NCBI GenBank assembly: GCA_027559495.1
Contig: JAMXSV010000010.1
Span: 1,178,001 to 1,242,000, forward strand
Source: Aurifilum marmelostoma
Lineage: Eukaryota; Ascomycota; Sordariomycetes; Diaporthales; Cryphonectriaceae
Direction of reading: 5' to 3'
DNA length: 64,000 bases
In this document: piece by piece, positions 1-10,594 of the stretch
Layout: each line of letters starts with the position of its first letter
Numbering within the stretch: the first letter of the stretch is position 1
The notes under the pieces: model-generated
Database searches by the model: none
Told to the model about the DNA's origin: nothing
What the model saw: the letters and a program-made list of their open reading frames with translations, nothing else
Translations under genes and position numbers: made by a program

Positions 1-12
1 ACTTGGACGTAC

Positions 13-351
13 CCATTTCAGCCCCGAAGGAAAACCAGCGCCTCCTCTTCCCCGCAGGCCCGAGGCCTTGATCTCGCCAATGATCCAGTCGTGGCCCTTA
101 AGCAGGATCTCCTTCGTCTTGTGCCAGTCTCCCATCTTCTTCGCGTGCTTGAGGTCGGGCGGGTATCGGCCGTACAGGTTCTGGAAGATGCGGTCCTGGT
201 CCTTGAGCCCGCCGTAATGCCTGACGGGTGTGCCATCCTGGACGGTCGCGAAGGCTCGGCCTTGCTGCTGTGTGCCGGTCGCTGCGGGCGCGACGACCCT
301 CGAGAGGTTCTGGGCCGAGGCCTTGGCCGGTGCTGCTGACCTTGATAACAT
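13..351 (-). CDS. nuo51: NADH:ubiquinone oxidoreductase 51 kDa subunit (complex I, NuoF/NDUFV1), 5' exon only
   Basis: This is the first exon (113 codons) of the flavoprotein subunit that carries FMN and the first Fe-S cluster and binds NADH in the matrix arm of mitochondrial complex I. The protein starts with an Arg/Ser/Ala-rich mitochondrial presequence (residues 1-35), then the family block YGGLKDQDRIFQNLYGRYPP and the glycine-rich nucleotide-binding segment GLRGRGGAGFPSGLKW at about 98-113. The ATG at 351 is the only one that gives a presequence of normal length. The exon ends in phase 0 on Trp at a GTACGT donor (positions 12-7), so the rest of the gene lies beyond the left edge. It is transcribed divergently from the dynactin gene at 981. 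The identity is secure; only the length is limited by the window. Confidence 0.95.
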
Positions 352-980
352 CGTGAAAGGGTGGTGCTTGCCCGGGCGAGCGGTCTTGGTTTGCCAATTG
401 GCAGCAGGTTTGTTGTGTCTGTCGTGAGGGCAGTTGAGAGAGAGGCAATTGGGAAAGTCGACCAAGTGTCGAGGTGTAGTGGGTCTCTTTTTGGTAACTG
501 CTCGGGTGTGATTGGGCAAGTTAGCTTGGTGCCGAGGGCGTCGGTGCCGGCTTAGCAATTCTCAGCATATGTACAGTGGGTGTGTGCTAGTGCGGTGAAA
601 ACCGGGATGGCAAGCTCCGTCTGAGGCCGCTATGTCATAGATTTTCGGCATGGGTACGTACAGTACGTACCGCCGTACCTGAACCCTGGGCGCCTTCTGC
701 GATGCCGGCTCAAGGGTCTCGCGACAGAACTCGGAGACTGCGCGTTGCAGCAACAGCCCTCTGTTCTGTGGGCTTTCAAATTCGACAATCGCTCACGACC
801 GACCATACAAACCAGTCACCGACCGAGCTCCCTTCATATGCTCTTCAACAACGGAGAGCCACTCACGCACGCGAACATGACCTGATCCCAGACAACCCAC
901 CAGGCAGGCCAACAACAACCAAACCTTCAAGGCTTCACCACGAGCGCGCCCTCTTTTGAGCCCTGCGCCGAACCACCACA
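352..980. promoter_or_regulatory. Divergent promoter between nuo51 and the dynactin p27 gene
   Basis: These 629 bases separate two head-to-head housekeeping genes and must hold both 5' UTRs and promoters. The right half (about 800-980) is rich in CAACAACAACC and ACCACCAC, typical of a fungal 5' leader running into an ATG. No tRNA or further ORF is supported here. Confidence 0.6.
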
Positions 981-1726
981 ATGTCCTCCTCCACCACCTC
1001 CGGCAACAAGCGCCACTCCATCCTCCCACCCCCTCAAAGACTCCGGTCCCAAAGCCCCCGTCCGCTTCTCCTCCTCCCTCGTCATCGCCGACTCCGCCAT
1101 CCTAACAGGCACCCACACCATCACCCTCCGCACCGAGAGCCTCGTCCACCCACGCGCCAAGATCGAGTCCCAGCTCGGCCCCGTCGATGTCGGGAAGCGC
1201 TGTATCGTGCAGGAGCGGACACAAGTCGGTGCTGCTCCTCCTACCGCCCCGGAGGCTGGCAGTGTTGGCTTCGGCAGCGAGGAGGCGCAGGGCGTGACGA
1301 TCGGCGATTACTGCACCGTGCAGGCCGGCGCGGTCGTCGAGGCCGGTGGGACGGTGGTTGGCGAGGGGACCATGGTAGGTGTCGGCGCGAGGATTGGGAG
1401 GGGAGCTCGGATTGGCAATGTGAGTATCCCCTAAAAGGTCTCTCACTCAAATTACACAGACGGGGCACGGTATACGTTATGCACTGGGCCAAGTAGTAAA
1501 GCTTTCCTCCCCGCTGACCAGAGCATATTCGTGCCAGTGGTGCACCATTTCCCCACGAACGATTGTGCCCCCAGGCACACAGATTGACGACTTTACCGTC
1601 GTCTTCGGCAACGGCCAACAGCGGCGTGACAAGCGAGATGTCAAGGACATCAGAAAGAGGCAGCAGGTCAGGCAGCTGGAGGTGCTGCAGAAGTTGATAC
1701 CCAGCAATCCGGCAAAGTTTGGATGA
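981..1726 (+). CDS. Dynactin p27 subunit, DCTN6-like, with a +1 frameshift in the sequence
   Basis: This is a left-handed beta-helix subunit of the dynactin pointed-end complex, which links dynein to cargo. Exon 1 runs 981-1419 and ends at a GTGAGT donor. Exon 2 runs 1538-1726 after the acceptor GTGCCAG. Visible blocks are SLVHPRAKIESQLGPVDVG, the hexapeptide-repeat run VTIGDYCTVQAGAVVEAGG, GEGTMVGVGARIGRGARIG, and in exon 2 CTISPRTIVPPGTQIDDFTV followed by a C-terminal helix with LQKLIPSNPAKFG, matching DCTN6 rather than DCTN5. The ATG at 981 (MSSSTTSGNKRHSI) is in a different frame from the beta-helix. Removing one C from the C5 run at 1029-1033 joins them and gives exons totalling a multiple of three (about 208 residues). 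I read this as a sequence error. Confidence 0.85.
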
Positions 1727-2322
1727 AAAGTCTATACGACAGATCAAAGACAAAAGAACCGGCATATCCTGCACAGGAAATTCGCACGTCGGAGCCGCGG
1801 CGGGTTCCATGTCTTACAGTGACGAGGTTTCCGGGTAGACCATCCGGTCTGAAACGAGAAAAGCCTGCCCGGCCTCTCTCTACCCACCCCCAAACCGAAC
1901 AACGTAGACTTTCGTGGCAGCACTGGACACAGAAGGTCGTCAAGGCGTGCGGCGTCGTCCAAGTATAATACTCTTCGTGGGGAAGTGGATGCAACAGAGC
2001 AGCTCTCCAAGAGGCTTTTCAGCAGAAATCATACCAGGGACGTTCGCGAAGGAAACGCAGTCCTGCCTACCGAAGGAGGGTATGGCCACATCTAGAATTG
2101 CCGAAAGCTTGACAGATATTGATTCAGTCTGGAATCTACCTAACGCCATGCTGCGAAAATGCATCCCTTTTTCCCCCTGCCAATGCCATTGGTCAGCCCT
2201 TTGTGAGAAAAGCATGTACGCGTCCCAAAATCAGTTGGTCAAGATGAAATGTCCGTAATCCTTCCCGATGCAATGCAGCCCATGCCAACGCCCAAGCGCG
2301 AGAACAGACGAAATTATGCACC
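1727..2322. other. Convergent 3' intergenic spacer
   Basis: This is the spacer between the ends of the dynactin gene (+) and the flavoprotein/ankyrin gene (-), expected to contain both 3' UTRs and polyadenylation sites. Open frames here are short, lack recognisable motifs and overlap in opposing directions. I see no RNA gene. Confidence 0.6.
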
Positions 2323-4203
2323 TCACAGCTCCCTCGGGCTCATCCAGGCCGTGGTGCCAATCCCCAGGTTCAGGCCGTGCTCGGCCCACCACCTCCGGAT
2401 GTTTGTCTGGTCCCCAAAGGCATCTTCCAGCGCCTCCTCTATGTCCATCATGCGGTATTCCACCTTCTTGGCCCGCCGGCCGTCCATTCCCGGCAGTTGG
2501 CCGTGGGAGTACTTGACCCACCAGTCCAGCACACCGATATGCGAGTACAGCGTCGGCTCCGTCAGGATCTGTATGTCGAACGTGATCTTGTCGTCCCCCT
2601 TCAGCTCGCGCCACAGCTCCAGCACGCCGACCTGCCCGTACCGGCTCGCGTGCTTGCACACCTGCTCCTCGTGGGCGAACCGCAGGCCACTGCCGACCCA
2701 CCAGCGGATGACGTCGAGGCTGCCGTACTGCGCAGCAGCGAGGATGGACTTGCCGGGCTTCAGCTCCATCTCGCCCTGGCACTCGCGGTATGTGGTGCGC
2801 CACCAGTCCAGCACATCGATATGGCCACGAGCTGACGCCTGCTCGAGCGAGGCGTGCGTGTACTTGATCGGCAGGCCGGACCGCGCCCACCACTGGAGGA
2901 CGTGCACGTAGCCGTGCTTGGACGCGACATCCACGGCTTCGGCGTCGTACTGTTTCTCGAGGAAGGAGGGCGAGGTGAGCCACCAGTCGAGGATGTCGGT
3001 GCGGGGGAAATACGCCGAGGCTTTGGTGGGGATGGTCTTGCCGTCGAAGCACTTGAACATGTGTGGGCAGTTCTTCTCGATGTAGCGCAGGACGTCGATG
3101 AGGGTGAACTTGAAGATGAGCTTGGTGGCGAGGGCAGACAGCTCGCGGTAGCACTCGGGCGCCTCGGAGAGCTTCTTGCAGATGGCATGCGTGTTCGCCG
3201 AGAGGAGTGTCCACTCGAGCTCGTGCTGAAAGACAGAGACCGGGTCGTTTGGGCTGCGCGGCTCTAGGCGCCAGCCTTGTTGCGTCGGCATGGGGAGCTG
3301 GGTGTACACGCCGCACGCCTGGGCGAGCTCCCAGTCCCCGACGTGCTCGAAGATGATGCTCCACAGCTCGGAGGGAAGCTTCACCGTCTGGTGGAAACCG
3401 CCGCCCGCGGCCTGATTCCCCGCTGCCGTGCCAACCAGATTCTGCGTGGTAGTGTCGACATCGTGACCAAGTGACAGAAGATCGGACTGATTCTTGATGA
3501 CAGACAGCACCTCGCTGAGGCCATCCCACTTGACGATCTTCTTTGGCTGCGCCTTGTTCGGCGACTCCGTCATATCATAATGCCACTGTATCGCCGGCAG
3601 GACCCTGACCCACGTATATTTCCTGTAGAGCTTGCTCATCTGTTTCTTGGTGACCGGGTTCTCCCATTCGTGTATCGACATGCCCGGAACCAGGAGGATT
3701 CTCTTGGACGTGTCCCAGCTCCTCAGGACCTCGAGCAAGAACGTATCCGCAATGCCGTGGATCATCTTGGCGAGATTGTCGGCAGTGATGGGCGCCAGCA
3801 CGAGGAGGTCTGCCCACTCCACCAGCTCGTACGCCTTGGCGTGTAGCGCCTCGGTTTCCTTGGAGAACGCGAACCCGTCACTCGTGTTGAGGCTCTTGTT
3901 CTGGTAACAAACAATCTCTTGGGCGAGGCGGTGCGTCATGTCGTCGACGATGGCTTTTACGGTGATCTGGGAGTCTTTGGAGAGGCGGACTGCTATGGTC
4001 TGGGCCCAGGCGACGTCCCTGGACCCATTGGCGGCCACGAGCAGTCTAAGTTTGCGAGGCCGTTGCATCTCGTTGATGGATACGCCGGAGCCGAGTCTGG
4101 AAAAGTTGGGCGGTTGATATTTCTTCGTAACAACCGAGGGTGGTGGCTCGTCCGCCGAGGCAGAGCCTTCTGCTGTTGATGTGGAGGCCATCTGTGTGGT
4201 CAT
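2323..4203 (-). CDS. Hal3/PPC-decarboxylase-like flavoprotein fused to F-box-like segment and WW-type ankyrin-like repeats
   Basis: A single open exon encodes 626 residues from ATG 4203 (a second ATG at 4191 is equally possible; the frame is open further upstream but only through a TTG). Residues about 45-200 form a flavoprotein domain: LLVAANGSRDVAWA resembles the FMN-phosphate loop, ALHAKAYELVEWADLLVLAP keeps the Leu-His pair that supplies the catalytic His of Hal3/PPCDC enzymes, and VPGMSIHEW sits where the family has PAMNxxMW. The catalytic Asn is therefore replaced by Ser, so decarboxylase activity is doubtful. Near residue 275 LPSELWSIIFEHVGDWELA looks like an F-box. The C-terminal half carries about seven repeats with D-V/I-L-x-W-W cores (DILDWWL, HVLQWWARSG, DVLDWWRTT, DVIRWWVGSG, GVLDWWVKY, NIRRWWAEHG). 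Inference: an FMN-binding or dead-enzyme adaptor. I know of no characterised protein with this order. Confidence 0.85.
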   Translation of the reverse strand: MTTQMASTSTAEGSASADEPPPSVVTKKYQPPNFSRLGSGVSINEMQRPRKLRLLVAANGSRDVAWAQTIAVRLSKDSQITVKAIVDDMTHRLAQEIVCYQNKSLNTSDGFAFSKETEALHAKAYELVEWADLLVLAPITADNLAKMIHGIADTFLLEVLRSWDTSKRILLVPGMSIHEWENPVTKKQMSKLYRKYTWVRVLPAIQWHYDMTESPNKAQPKKIVKWDGLSEVLSVIKNQSDLLSLGHDVDTTTQNLVGTAAGNQAAGGGFHQTVKLPSELWSIIFEHVGDWELAQACGVYTQLPMPTQQGWRLEPRSPNDPVSVFQHELEWTLLSANTHAICKKLSEAPECYRELSALATKLIFKFTLIDVLRYIEKNCPHMFKCFDGKTIPTKASAYFPRTDILDWWLTSPSFLEKQYDAEAVDVASKHGYVHVLQWWARSGLPIKYTHASLEQASARGHIDVLDWWRTTYRECQGEMELKPGKSILAAAQYGSLDVIRWWVGSGLRFAHEEQVCKHASRYGQVGVLELWRELKGDDKITFDIQILTEPTLYSHIGVLDWWVKYSHGQLPGMDGRRAKKVEYRMMDIEEALEDAFGDQTNIRRWWAEHGLNLGIGTTAWMSPREL

Positions 4204-5500
4204 AAATGATAGTGTCAGGTGCAAGAGAGCAGATGCTGACCCTGCAGGAAAGGTGTGAGAGAGGTCTCCCCTTTAATCCCGTAAAATTCCTCGACCGACA
4301 ACGACTGACATCAGACGTGGAGGCGCGTGTCAGGAGTTGGAGTGGGGAGCTGGACAGGGCCGAGGGGGTGATTTCGTCCTGTCCAACGTTTCGTCGGTCG
4401 CTTCCGGCGCTGTGGAAGCAATAGTGGTTGAGACTGATTTGTTCGATATCCGATCAGCGAGTCAAGACAATCGCGACTCTGCACAGGGGGTCCAAAGCTT
4501 TGACATCAATTATGGCTGGTGGTAGTGGTGGACCAAACTCGCGATGACGTTGGGAGGTCCAGACAGAGAGGCTGCTGAGGTCCAGAGTTTCCCCCTCAAC
4601 AGAGCGGCCGGCTGTTCGATCCAAAGTCTTCGGGTGGATTCTAGACGAGGTGGAGTGTTCGTCTCGCCTGATGGTCTTTCAGGGCGAGAGGCGGTTGGAC
4701 AAGTCGGTGAGGCATAGGAGGGAAAGTGGACGTCCGGATTTCTTGACGAGGATAATGGCACGATGTTGAAACCCGACTTTTTTTCATACACAGTTGGGCC
4801 GTGACAGGGGACTTTCGAGGGCGGCACGCTGGGGGAAGGGAGCGCCTCACATGCACGTTAACCTTCCACTAGCCCCGGCCCAATCGCTTTGGGCCTATTT
4901 GACCGCTTTCAGGAGGGGGGAGGGGCCACACTATTTACAAGGGACAGCCCACATCCGCCACTGCTTTAGCGCCATCAATCCCCAGGTTTGGCGGTAGCTC
5001 CCTCGCCGCCACACCACCCGGAGGCTCACTGGGGGAGGCTTCTAACGGCACTTCAGAATGGGTCTGCTAGCCATCCAGGAAGCTATATTGGGACTTTGGC
5101 TTTTGATGGACAAATTCGATCCTACAACCCAAGAACAGACAGACTTAATTGAGGCTGCTTGGCTTGATGTCATCCACCCCCTCTTCTCCTTTTCTTTCCC
5201 TTTTAATTCGTATTTCTGGCACCGTAGTATCTACATTTTGTAATGTTGGACTTGGCTGACGTGGTCAACATTGCTTGGTCGAATGCACCTTTGCTTAGTT
5301 TCATGTATTGTAGCACGAGGGCGATTGCGGAGGCACGGAGCACGGAGCACGGCATGAAAGAAGTGTTAGCAAGCCAAACCGGTTGTGAATTCATTCAAAA
5401 TAGTTACTGGACAGAGAGAATATGTGCAACAATTGCGAGCATGATCTCGGAAGTCAAATCTATGATAGCCCATTTCATTCCATCGTCATGGACATCCCAT
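4204..5500. other. Intergenic: promoter of the flavoprotein fusion gene and 3' flank of the dioxygenase gene
   Basis: Both neighbours are on the minus strand, so this 1.3 kb holds the promoter and 5' UTR of the gene starting at 4203 and the 3' UTR of the gene ending at 5501. ORFs here are under about 110 codons, share no composition with the neighbouring genes and have no recognisable motif. I see no tRNA, repeat array or mobile element. Confidence 0.5.
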
Positions 5501-6415
5501 TTAGTTCTTCTTCTCCCTCTCCGCCAACTCCTTCTTCCTCAGCTCATACATCATACTTAGATCCAGCGGTACCTTCTCGCCCATCCAGGTGGCCCTCTGG
5601 GTATGATCTCGAATCGCACTGTCCCACTCCAGCCCATCCTCGTCCGCTGTCATCAGGGGTCACGGTCAGCATCCGCTTCGCGTGCAGGAAGAAGAAGAAG
5701 AAAAACAAAAAAGGCTTACTGTTAGGATGGACCAGCACTGACAAGGGCCCGCGCCAGACGGACAGCCAGGGGACAAATGCACCAAATTGGGCGGGGGTGA
5801 ACAGGTTCACCTCGAACATCGCATATGGATGTGGACCAACAGGCTAGTCATTCATTCTCTGTGTAAGCACCTGAATCGTTGAGATAGTCTTTACGTGTAA
5901 ATGCATCCAAAGAAGAGAGAGAGAGAGAGAAAAGTGACACAATAAAGGCATACCTTTTCCCAGAATTTGTAGATGCGCAACTCGGGAACTACAGAGATGA
6001 AGAAGTGAGACCAGGTCCAAACAGATGAGGACGGACAGTGAAGATATTCATGGCTTACACTCCCTCCTGATCCTGTCATAGAGCTGCCGTGCATATTCCA
6101 TCTGCGATGTCATGTAGTAGACGTGGATGTCACTGCGCAGTGATTCAGACCTCTCAGTCAGACACTGTAATTATAGACACTGGTATGAGACCAGAACACA
6201 AGCTCAGCCTTCCCCACAATGAGACCGACTTACAAGCCCCCTCTGGGACCCTTGCTCAGAGGATCGATAAAGGTCTCATAAGCCTTGCTCAGGACGCCCG
6301 TCTCCGGGTTCTTGATGCTCTTGCCGTCCGCGGCCTTCTCCTCTGGCAGCGGAGGTGCATTTTCGTATCCGGCGGCTGGCGAGGGGAATGTATACGTTGC
6401 AAAGTGCGTGGCCAT
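5501..6415 (-). CDS. DOPA 4,5-dioxygenase family protein (extradiol ring cleavage)
   Basis: Five exons, 6415-6234, 6132-6059, 5988-5954, 5843-5720 and 5646-5501, have canonical GT-AG junctions (GTAAGT, GTAAGC, GTATGC, GTAAGC) and sum to 187 codons including the stop (186 aa). Joined exons read RGGFDIHVYYMTSQ, then RIRREFPELRIYKFWEK, PVGPHPYAMFEVNLFTPAQF, GAFVPWLSVWRGPLSVLVHP and RDHTQRATWMGEKVPLDLS. These are the conserved blocks of the small DOPA dioxygenase fold (DODA). The histidines of DIHVYY, GPHP, VLVHP and RDHTQ are the candidate Fe(II) ligands and catalytic residues. The family opens catechol rings; in Amanita it makes betalain and muscaflavin precursors, while ascomycete members are mostly uncharacterised. 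The start is the ATG at 6415 (MATHFATYTF); an upstream in-frame TTG at 6427 is unlikely. No signal peptide is seen, so the enzyme is probably cytosolic. Confidence 0.9.
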
Positions 6416-7052
6416 CTTGGTCTCCAAGTAGATCTTAGTCTGTGATAAACATCATCTGGTTGGGTTGTAGAAACAGATCCAAAAGCAACTTGAAACGAAA
6501 ATAAAGTTCAAGGGTTGATTTATAGTGCTCGAGAGGCTCTGTTGAAAATGATCGGCAGACGGCCTCCTAACCCGAGTCGCGAGATGTCGTCTTGTTTCCC
6601 CGCTCTGAGCCCTTAAGTTTGTCAGCGGTCCAATCAGCAGCCTCTTGCGTGTTTCCAATGCTTGGAAATAAAATGTGTATGAGCGATCAATTATGGTACT
6701 AAGTATCCTCTCTAACAATGCATTTGTTTAGCACGCATTTGTGGCTGTTTTTGGAGGGGCCTGGTTGGCGCTAACCAGTGCCCCGCACCACCCACAGCAC
6801 CTATGCCCCCTGTCTCTTTCAGCAGCTCTCTGTGTAAGTGTTAGGGCCAATGGCACCTACCCTGGCAGCCCTGGTTGTTTCAGTACTGTAGCTAGCCACG
6901 CATCGGCTACAGGGCCAGGCTGCCAGGCTGCCAGGCTGCCTACTGGGTTAATCTTTCCATCTGTGCCCTTTCAGGGTAGCTGTCAATATAACGTCCTCCT
7001 TGTATCTGCAATTGCAGTCAGCAGCATAGAGCATAGTCAGCAACCCAGTCTA
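6416..7052. other. Intergenic: promoter of the dioxygenase gene and 3' flank of the methyltransferase gene
   Basis: This 637-base spacer lies between two minus-strand genes. The dioxygenase promoter would occupy the left part. The right part contains a short tandem and inverted GC-rich repeat (listed separately). Open frames in it are short and unsupported. Confidence 0.5.
6861..6940. repeat. Inverted and tandem repeat that can form a hairpin 3' of the methyltransferase gene
   Basis: CCTGGCAGCC at 6861-6870 is the exact reverse complement of GGCTGCCAGG at 6918-6927. The right arm is itself tandemly repeated in 8-base steps (GCCAGGCT, three copies within about 6914-6938), so the left arm can pair in more than one register. 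It lies about 115-190 bases past the methyltransferase stop, where the 3' UTR is expected. Confidence 0.6.
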
Positions 7053-7974
7053 CTAAATCCTCCATGCAACAAATCTGCTGTACCTGGTGGTCGTGGATGG
7101 CAGATATCCATACCCAGTCGGCATCCTGCCCAGCATCTCAACCTCGGCCCGCCACCTTGTTCCCGTCTGCGCCCCGACCTCATCCCACAACTTCTGAAAA
7201 CTGTTCTGGTCATGCAGGTACTTCTCCTCGGCAGCAGACTCGTGCACCTCTCGCGCCCCGGGCTCCAGCGATCCGACCTGCCTCCCAAAGATAAACGCCT
7301 TGTCCGCGCTGCCACTGCCGCCATGCAGCATCCTCGCCACCCTGACCCCGATCTTAACCTGCGCGTCCCAGCCAAACAGGTGAAAGAGGTTCGCAGCGTG
7401 AACAATCGACACCCTGCCGTCCAGCACAGCCAGCGCCGTATCATCCGGGTCCAGCACGTCCCCCGCCAAAAACGTCGCCTGTCCTTCGCCGCCGGCCAGC
7501 ACATCCCGGTCCCGGAACAGCTCGAAGCCCAGCTCCATCAGCTCGGGCCTCAGGTCGGACGCGCAGAGCCTGGCGGGGGGCACACCTGCGCGCACGAGCT
7601 GCCGGATGTTCTGGCCCAGGCCGCAGCCCAGGTCAAGGAAGACATCCTGTGAGCCTGGCGCCGTGAGCCGGGAGACAACCAGCTGGTAGGTTGGGTCGGC
7701 CTCGAGGATGTGGATCCTGGTGAAGCCCCAGAGGCCGAAGCCTGGGTAGGGCACGATCGCGTAGGCTTGGTCCCTCTGCGCTCACGTCAATTCTCTTTTT
7801 ACCTCCCTTCTCCTGGGGAACTGAGGCTAGCATGGGGCAGAGAGAACTTACGATTCTGCAGATGTGAGAGTCGACCTCCTCTGCAGGCATGTGACTATAT
7901 TCCTGCAGGAATTGTCTGAAGGGTGCGATGTCTGCTGGGAGCTCTGCCCTGTATCTCTCGTTGGAGGAGGCCAT
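7053..7974 (-). CDS. SAM-dependent methyltransferase (AusD-like fungal family)
   Basis: Two exons, 7974-7852 and 7775-7053, joined across a GTAAGT...GCGCAG intron in phase 0, encode 281 residues. The start MASSNERYRAELP is the ATG at 7974. Exon 2 opens with AYAIVPYPGFGLWGF, the aromatic block that precedes the fold in this family. SAM motif I follows as VFLDLGCGLGQNIRQL (Asp-x-Gly-x-Gly-x-Gly), then DLRPELMELGFELFRD (acidic end of beta-2), a motif containing DVLDPDD, and IVHAANLFHLFGWDAQV before strand 4. This layout resembles the small methyltransferases of fungal meroterpenoid and polyketide clusters (AusD type), which methylate carboxyl or hydroxyl groups. The substrate cannot be read from sequence. 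Neighbours are a ring-cleaving dioxygenase and a GH43 gene, all on the same strand. It is predicted to be cytosolic. Confidence 0.88.
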
Positions 7975-8475
7975 TTCAGAAACCTGGTTGACTACTGGAT
8001 GTGGTGAATGAGTGCTGTAAATCTGAGGAAGCGAGGAACCCCGCGCTGTTAATTAAATTAAGCAACCAAGGAGACTTTGCGCTAACAACGCACCACATGG
8101 ACACCACCTCTGTCCAGCGTCACACGGTCGAAGTAGAGTACTTCGGAGGCTCAATACTCTGTTGGTCATGGTCAACATATACTCACGATGTGGTATTGAG
8201 AGTATACATGCTAACAGCATATGGCCCAACGTAAGTCTTTCTCCTCCTGTTTTTTTTATTTAATTTCCCCCCCTCAGGAAAAATCTGTACGACAGTTTTT
8301 CGCGACGAATATGGAATATAAAAAGGATGATCATAAAAACAGGCTCCCGAAGCCCCTTTCTGAACAGATAATTCGGACCTTAGTTCGGCTATTGCAATGG
8401 CTTATATTTACGGGAATCAGATACAACATTATTGCATAATAATACTTAAGTATGTATGCATATACGTGTGCCCAG
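7975..8475. promoter_or_regulatory. Promoter region of the methyltransferase gene, 3' flank of GH43
   Basis: These 501 bases lie between the methyltransferase ATG and the GH43 stop, both genes being on the minus strand. The half next to the GH43 stop (about 8240-8475) is AT-rich. No ORF with coding character is present. Confidence 0.45.
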
Positions 8476-10594
8476 TCAGTTGATGTACTGGCCCTGAGGT
8501 ATATACTTCCACTCGGAGAAATAAGCTGGCGTCGTTCCACCACCCCCGTTGCTGGTAGCATATACACCCACGAAGGTTCCTATTTATCACGAATACTCGT
8601 CGTCAGCCAAGAGATACTTACACATGAACCCGTCGAGATAAAAGCAGAGGAATATCAAGCGGGAAATCCAGCGAAATTGCCAATCACTCACCCGTAAACC
8701 CATAACTCAGCGCACTGTTCGCAGCATACAGGATCGATTGCATCTCCGCCTCCACAGGCCCGACCGAAAACCCGAAATGCGTCATGTTAACCGCCTGGAT
8801 CTCAAAAGTCAATGGCCTCCCCACCCAATCACCCGGAAGAGGCGCGACGATCGGGTCGGGCACAGGCTTGGTCGAGATGCCCCGGTAGCGTATCTGCGGG
8901 ATCAGCCCCGCCGTCGTCGTCAGCGTGGCGTTGCTGCCCGTCGTGCCGGGAAAGGCCTGCGTGCTCTCGTTGGCGGGCAGCATGACGAGGCCGAGGTCGA
9001 GGTGGTGGTTCTGCGTGAGGAACGCGGTGACGCCTGCTTCCTCGTCGAGGGCCGCGGGCGTGTAGTTCAGGGTGACGCGGTAGGTGAAGAGGGTATCCTG
9101 CTGTCTGCGGCCGATGAACGTCTGGGGCTCTGCTGCGTAGTTCCCGTTCAGGGCGGTGAGGTTGAGGGTGGACGGGAGGAGCTGCAGTGTGTCTGGGTGG
9201 TCCTGCGGCGAGACGGTGAAGGAGGACGTGTTGGGGAACCGCCAGTAGGTGAAGTGCGCTGGGATGCTCGAGCCCGGAGCAAAGTCGTAGTCGTCGCCCT
9301 CGCTGATGAACGGGCCCGAGCCTGGAACGTCCTTGTCGACGGGGGGGGAACTCCCACACACTCATCTCCCCACTGATGTTAGTCCAGACGGGGAACTCGC
9401 CCTCCTCCCACGTCACGGCCGTCATGACCGTCTCCCGGCCCATGGGACAATACACAAACGACGGCCCCGACCTCGTCGACAGCGCAACACCCCACCAATT
9501 CCCCCTGGCGTCCTGAAACAAGTCGGCATGCCCCACCGTCTGGAAATAATTCGTCGTGTTGGCGGCCGACAGCACCGGGTTCGCCGGGTTTCCCTCGTAC
9601 GGGCCCGTCAGGTTCCTGGAGCGGGCCATGTTCACCATATGGCCCAGTCCAGTCCCTCCTTCGGCGTCGAGAAGATAATACCACCCGTCTCTGACGTACA
9701 GGTGCGGGCCCTCGGGCGCCGAGCTGCCCGTGCCGTTCCAGAGGATCTGCCAGCCGCCTTGCACCTCGCCCGTCTCCAAGTCCACAGGCGCGAGCTCGAG
9801 CGCCGGGAATACCTTCCAGTAGTGCGAGCCCACGATGTAGGATGTGCCGTCTGCGTCCCAGAACGGCGAGGTGTCGTAGCCGAAGAAGGGGAAGTGGACT
9901 GCGTTGCTCCAGGATGACGGGTCGTAGGGATCGGTGGATTTGAATATGATCTACGTTCAGCATTTCAGCCTTGCTTCTGTGAAGAGAGTGTCCTCGGTGG
10001 AAGAGTGAGCCCCACGTTGTCCCATCTTGAAGAGTCATTAGCTGGTCGCGTGTCGTCAAAGACAAGAGTCGTCACCAGCCAGAAGGTGCCATTGTTGTAT
10101 CTGAGCGATGGGGCCCAGATACCGCTTCATTATATGAATATCGTCAGCTATCTGGACCATTTCTTGTGACATGCAACAACTTGATGCAATTCATGACCTG
10201 ATTACCTGGTCGAGCTGTTTGTAAGCGCAAGTGTCGGCAGCTGCTCTTCTCTATTGAGGACATTTCCTGCCAAACCAATCAGAGTAATGCATCAACGATG
10301 TATCTCGTCATTATCCCACTGCAAGGAAGCCCGACATCCATTGATTACTCACTCACCAATCAACTTCCAGTTCTGCAGGTCTTTGCTCGCATGGATCGGA
10401 ATGCCCGGGAAGGCATTGAAGCTAGACGAGGCACAGAAGAAGGTCTCGTTCCACTCAGGGACGAAGATACAGCTGGGATCTGGGTGGAAGCCTGGGAGGA
10501 TAGGGTTATCGAAGGTCGAGTTCTCTGCGTATACGACACATAAAAGGATAGCGAGGAGCAGACATCGTAGCATTGGTGGTGGTATTGGAGCCAT
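8476..10594 (-). CDS. Secreted glycoside hydrolase family 43 (beta-xylosidase / arabinofuranosidase type), with a +1 frameshift
   Basis: Five exons run 10594-10357, 10266-10206, 10124-10016, 9950-8692 and 8579-8476. The protein has a signal peptide (MAPIPPPMLRCLLLAILLCV, residues 1 to about 23), then NPILPGFHPDPSC with the catalytic-base Asp. SGIWAPSLRYNNGTFWLVTT, YDTSPFWDADGTSY (modulating Asp) and SSAPEGPHLYVRDG (acid Glu) follow, and a C-terminal beta-sandwich ends GTFVGVYATSNGGG. It would act outside the cell on xylan or arabinan side chains. Exon 4 changes frame at the G8 run 9341-9348 (C8 on the coding strand). With seven bases, WEFPPVDKDVPGSGPF reads through and all exons sum to 590 codons (589 aa), the usual length for a two-domain GH43. 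Many Asn-x-Ser/Thr sites agree with secretion. I treat the frameshift as a sequence error. Confidence 0.9.
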
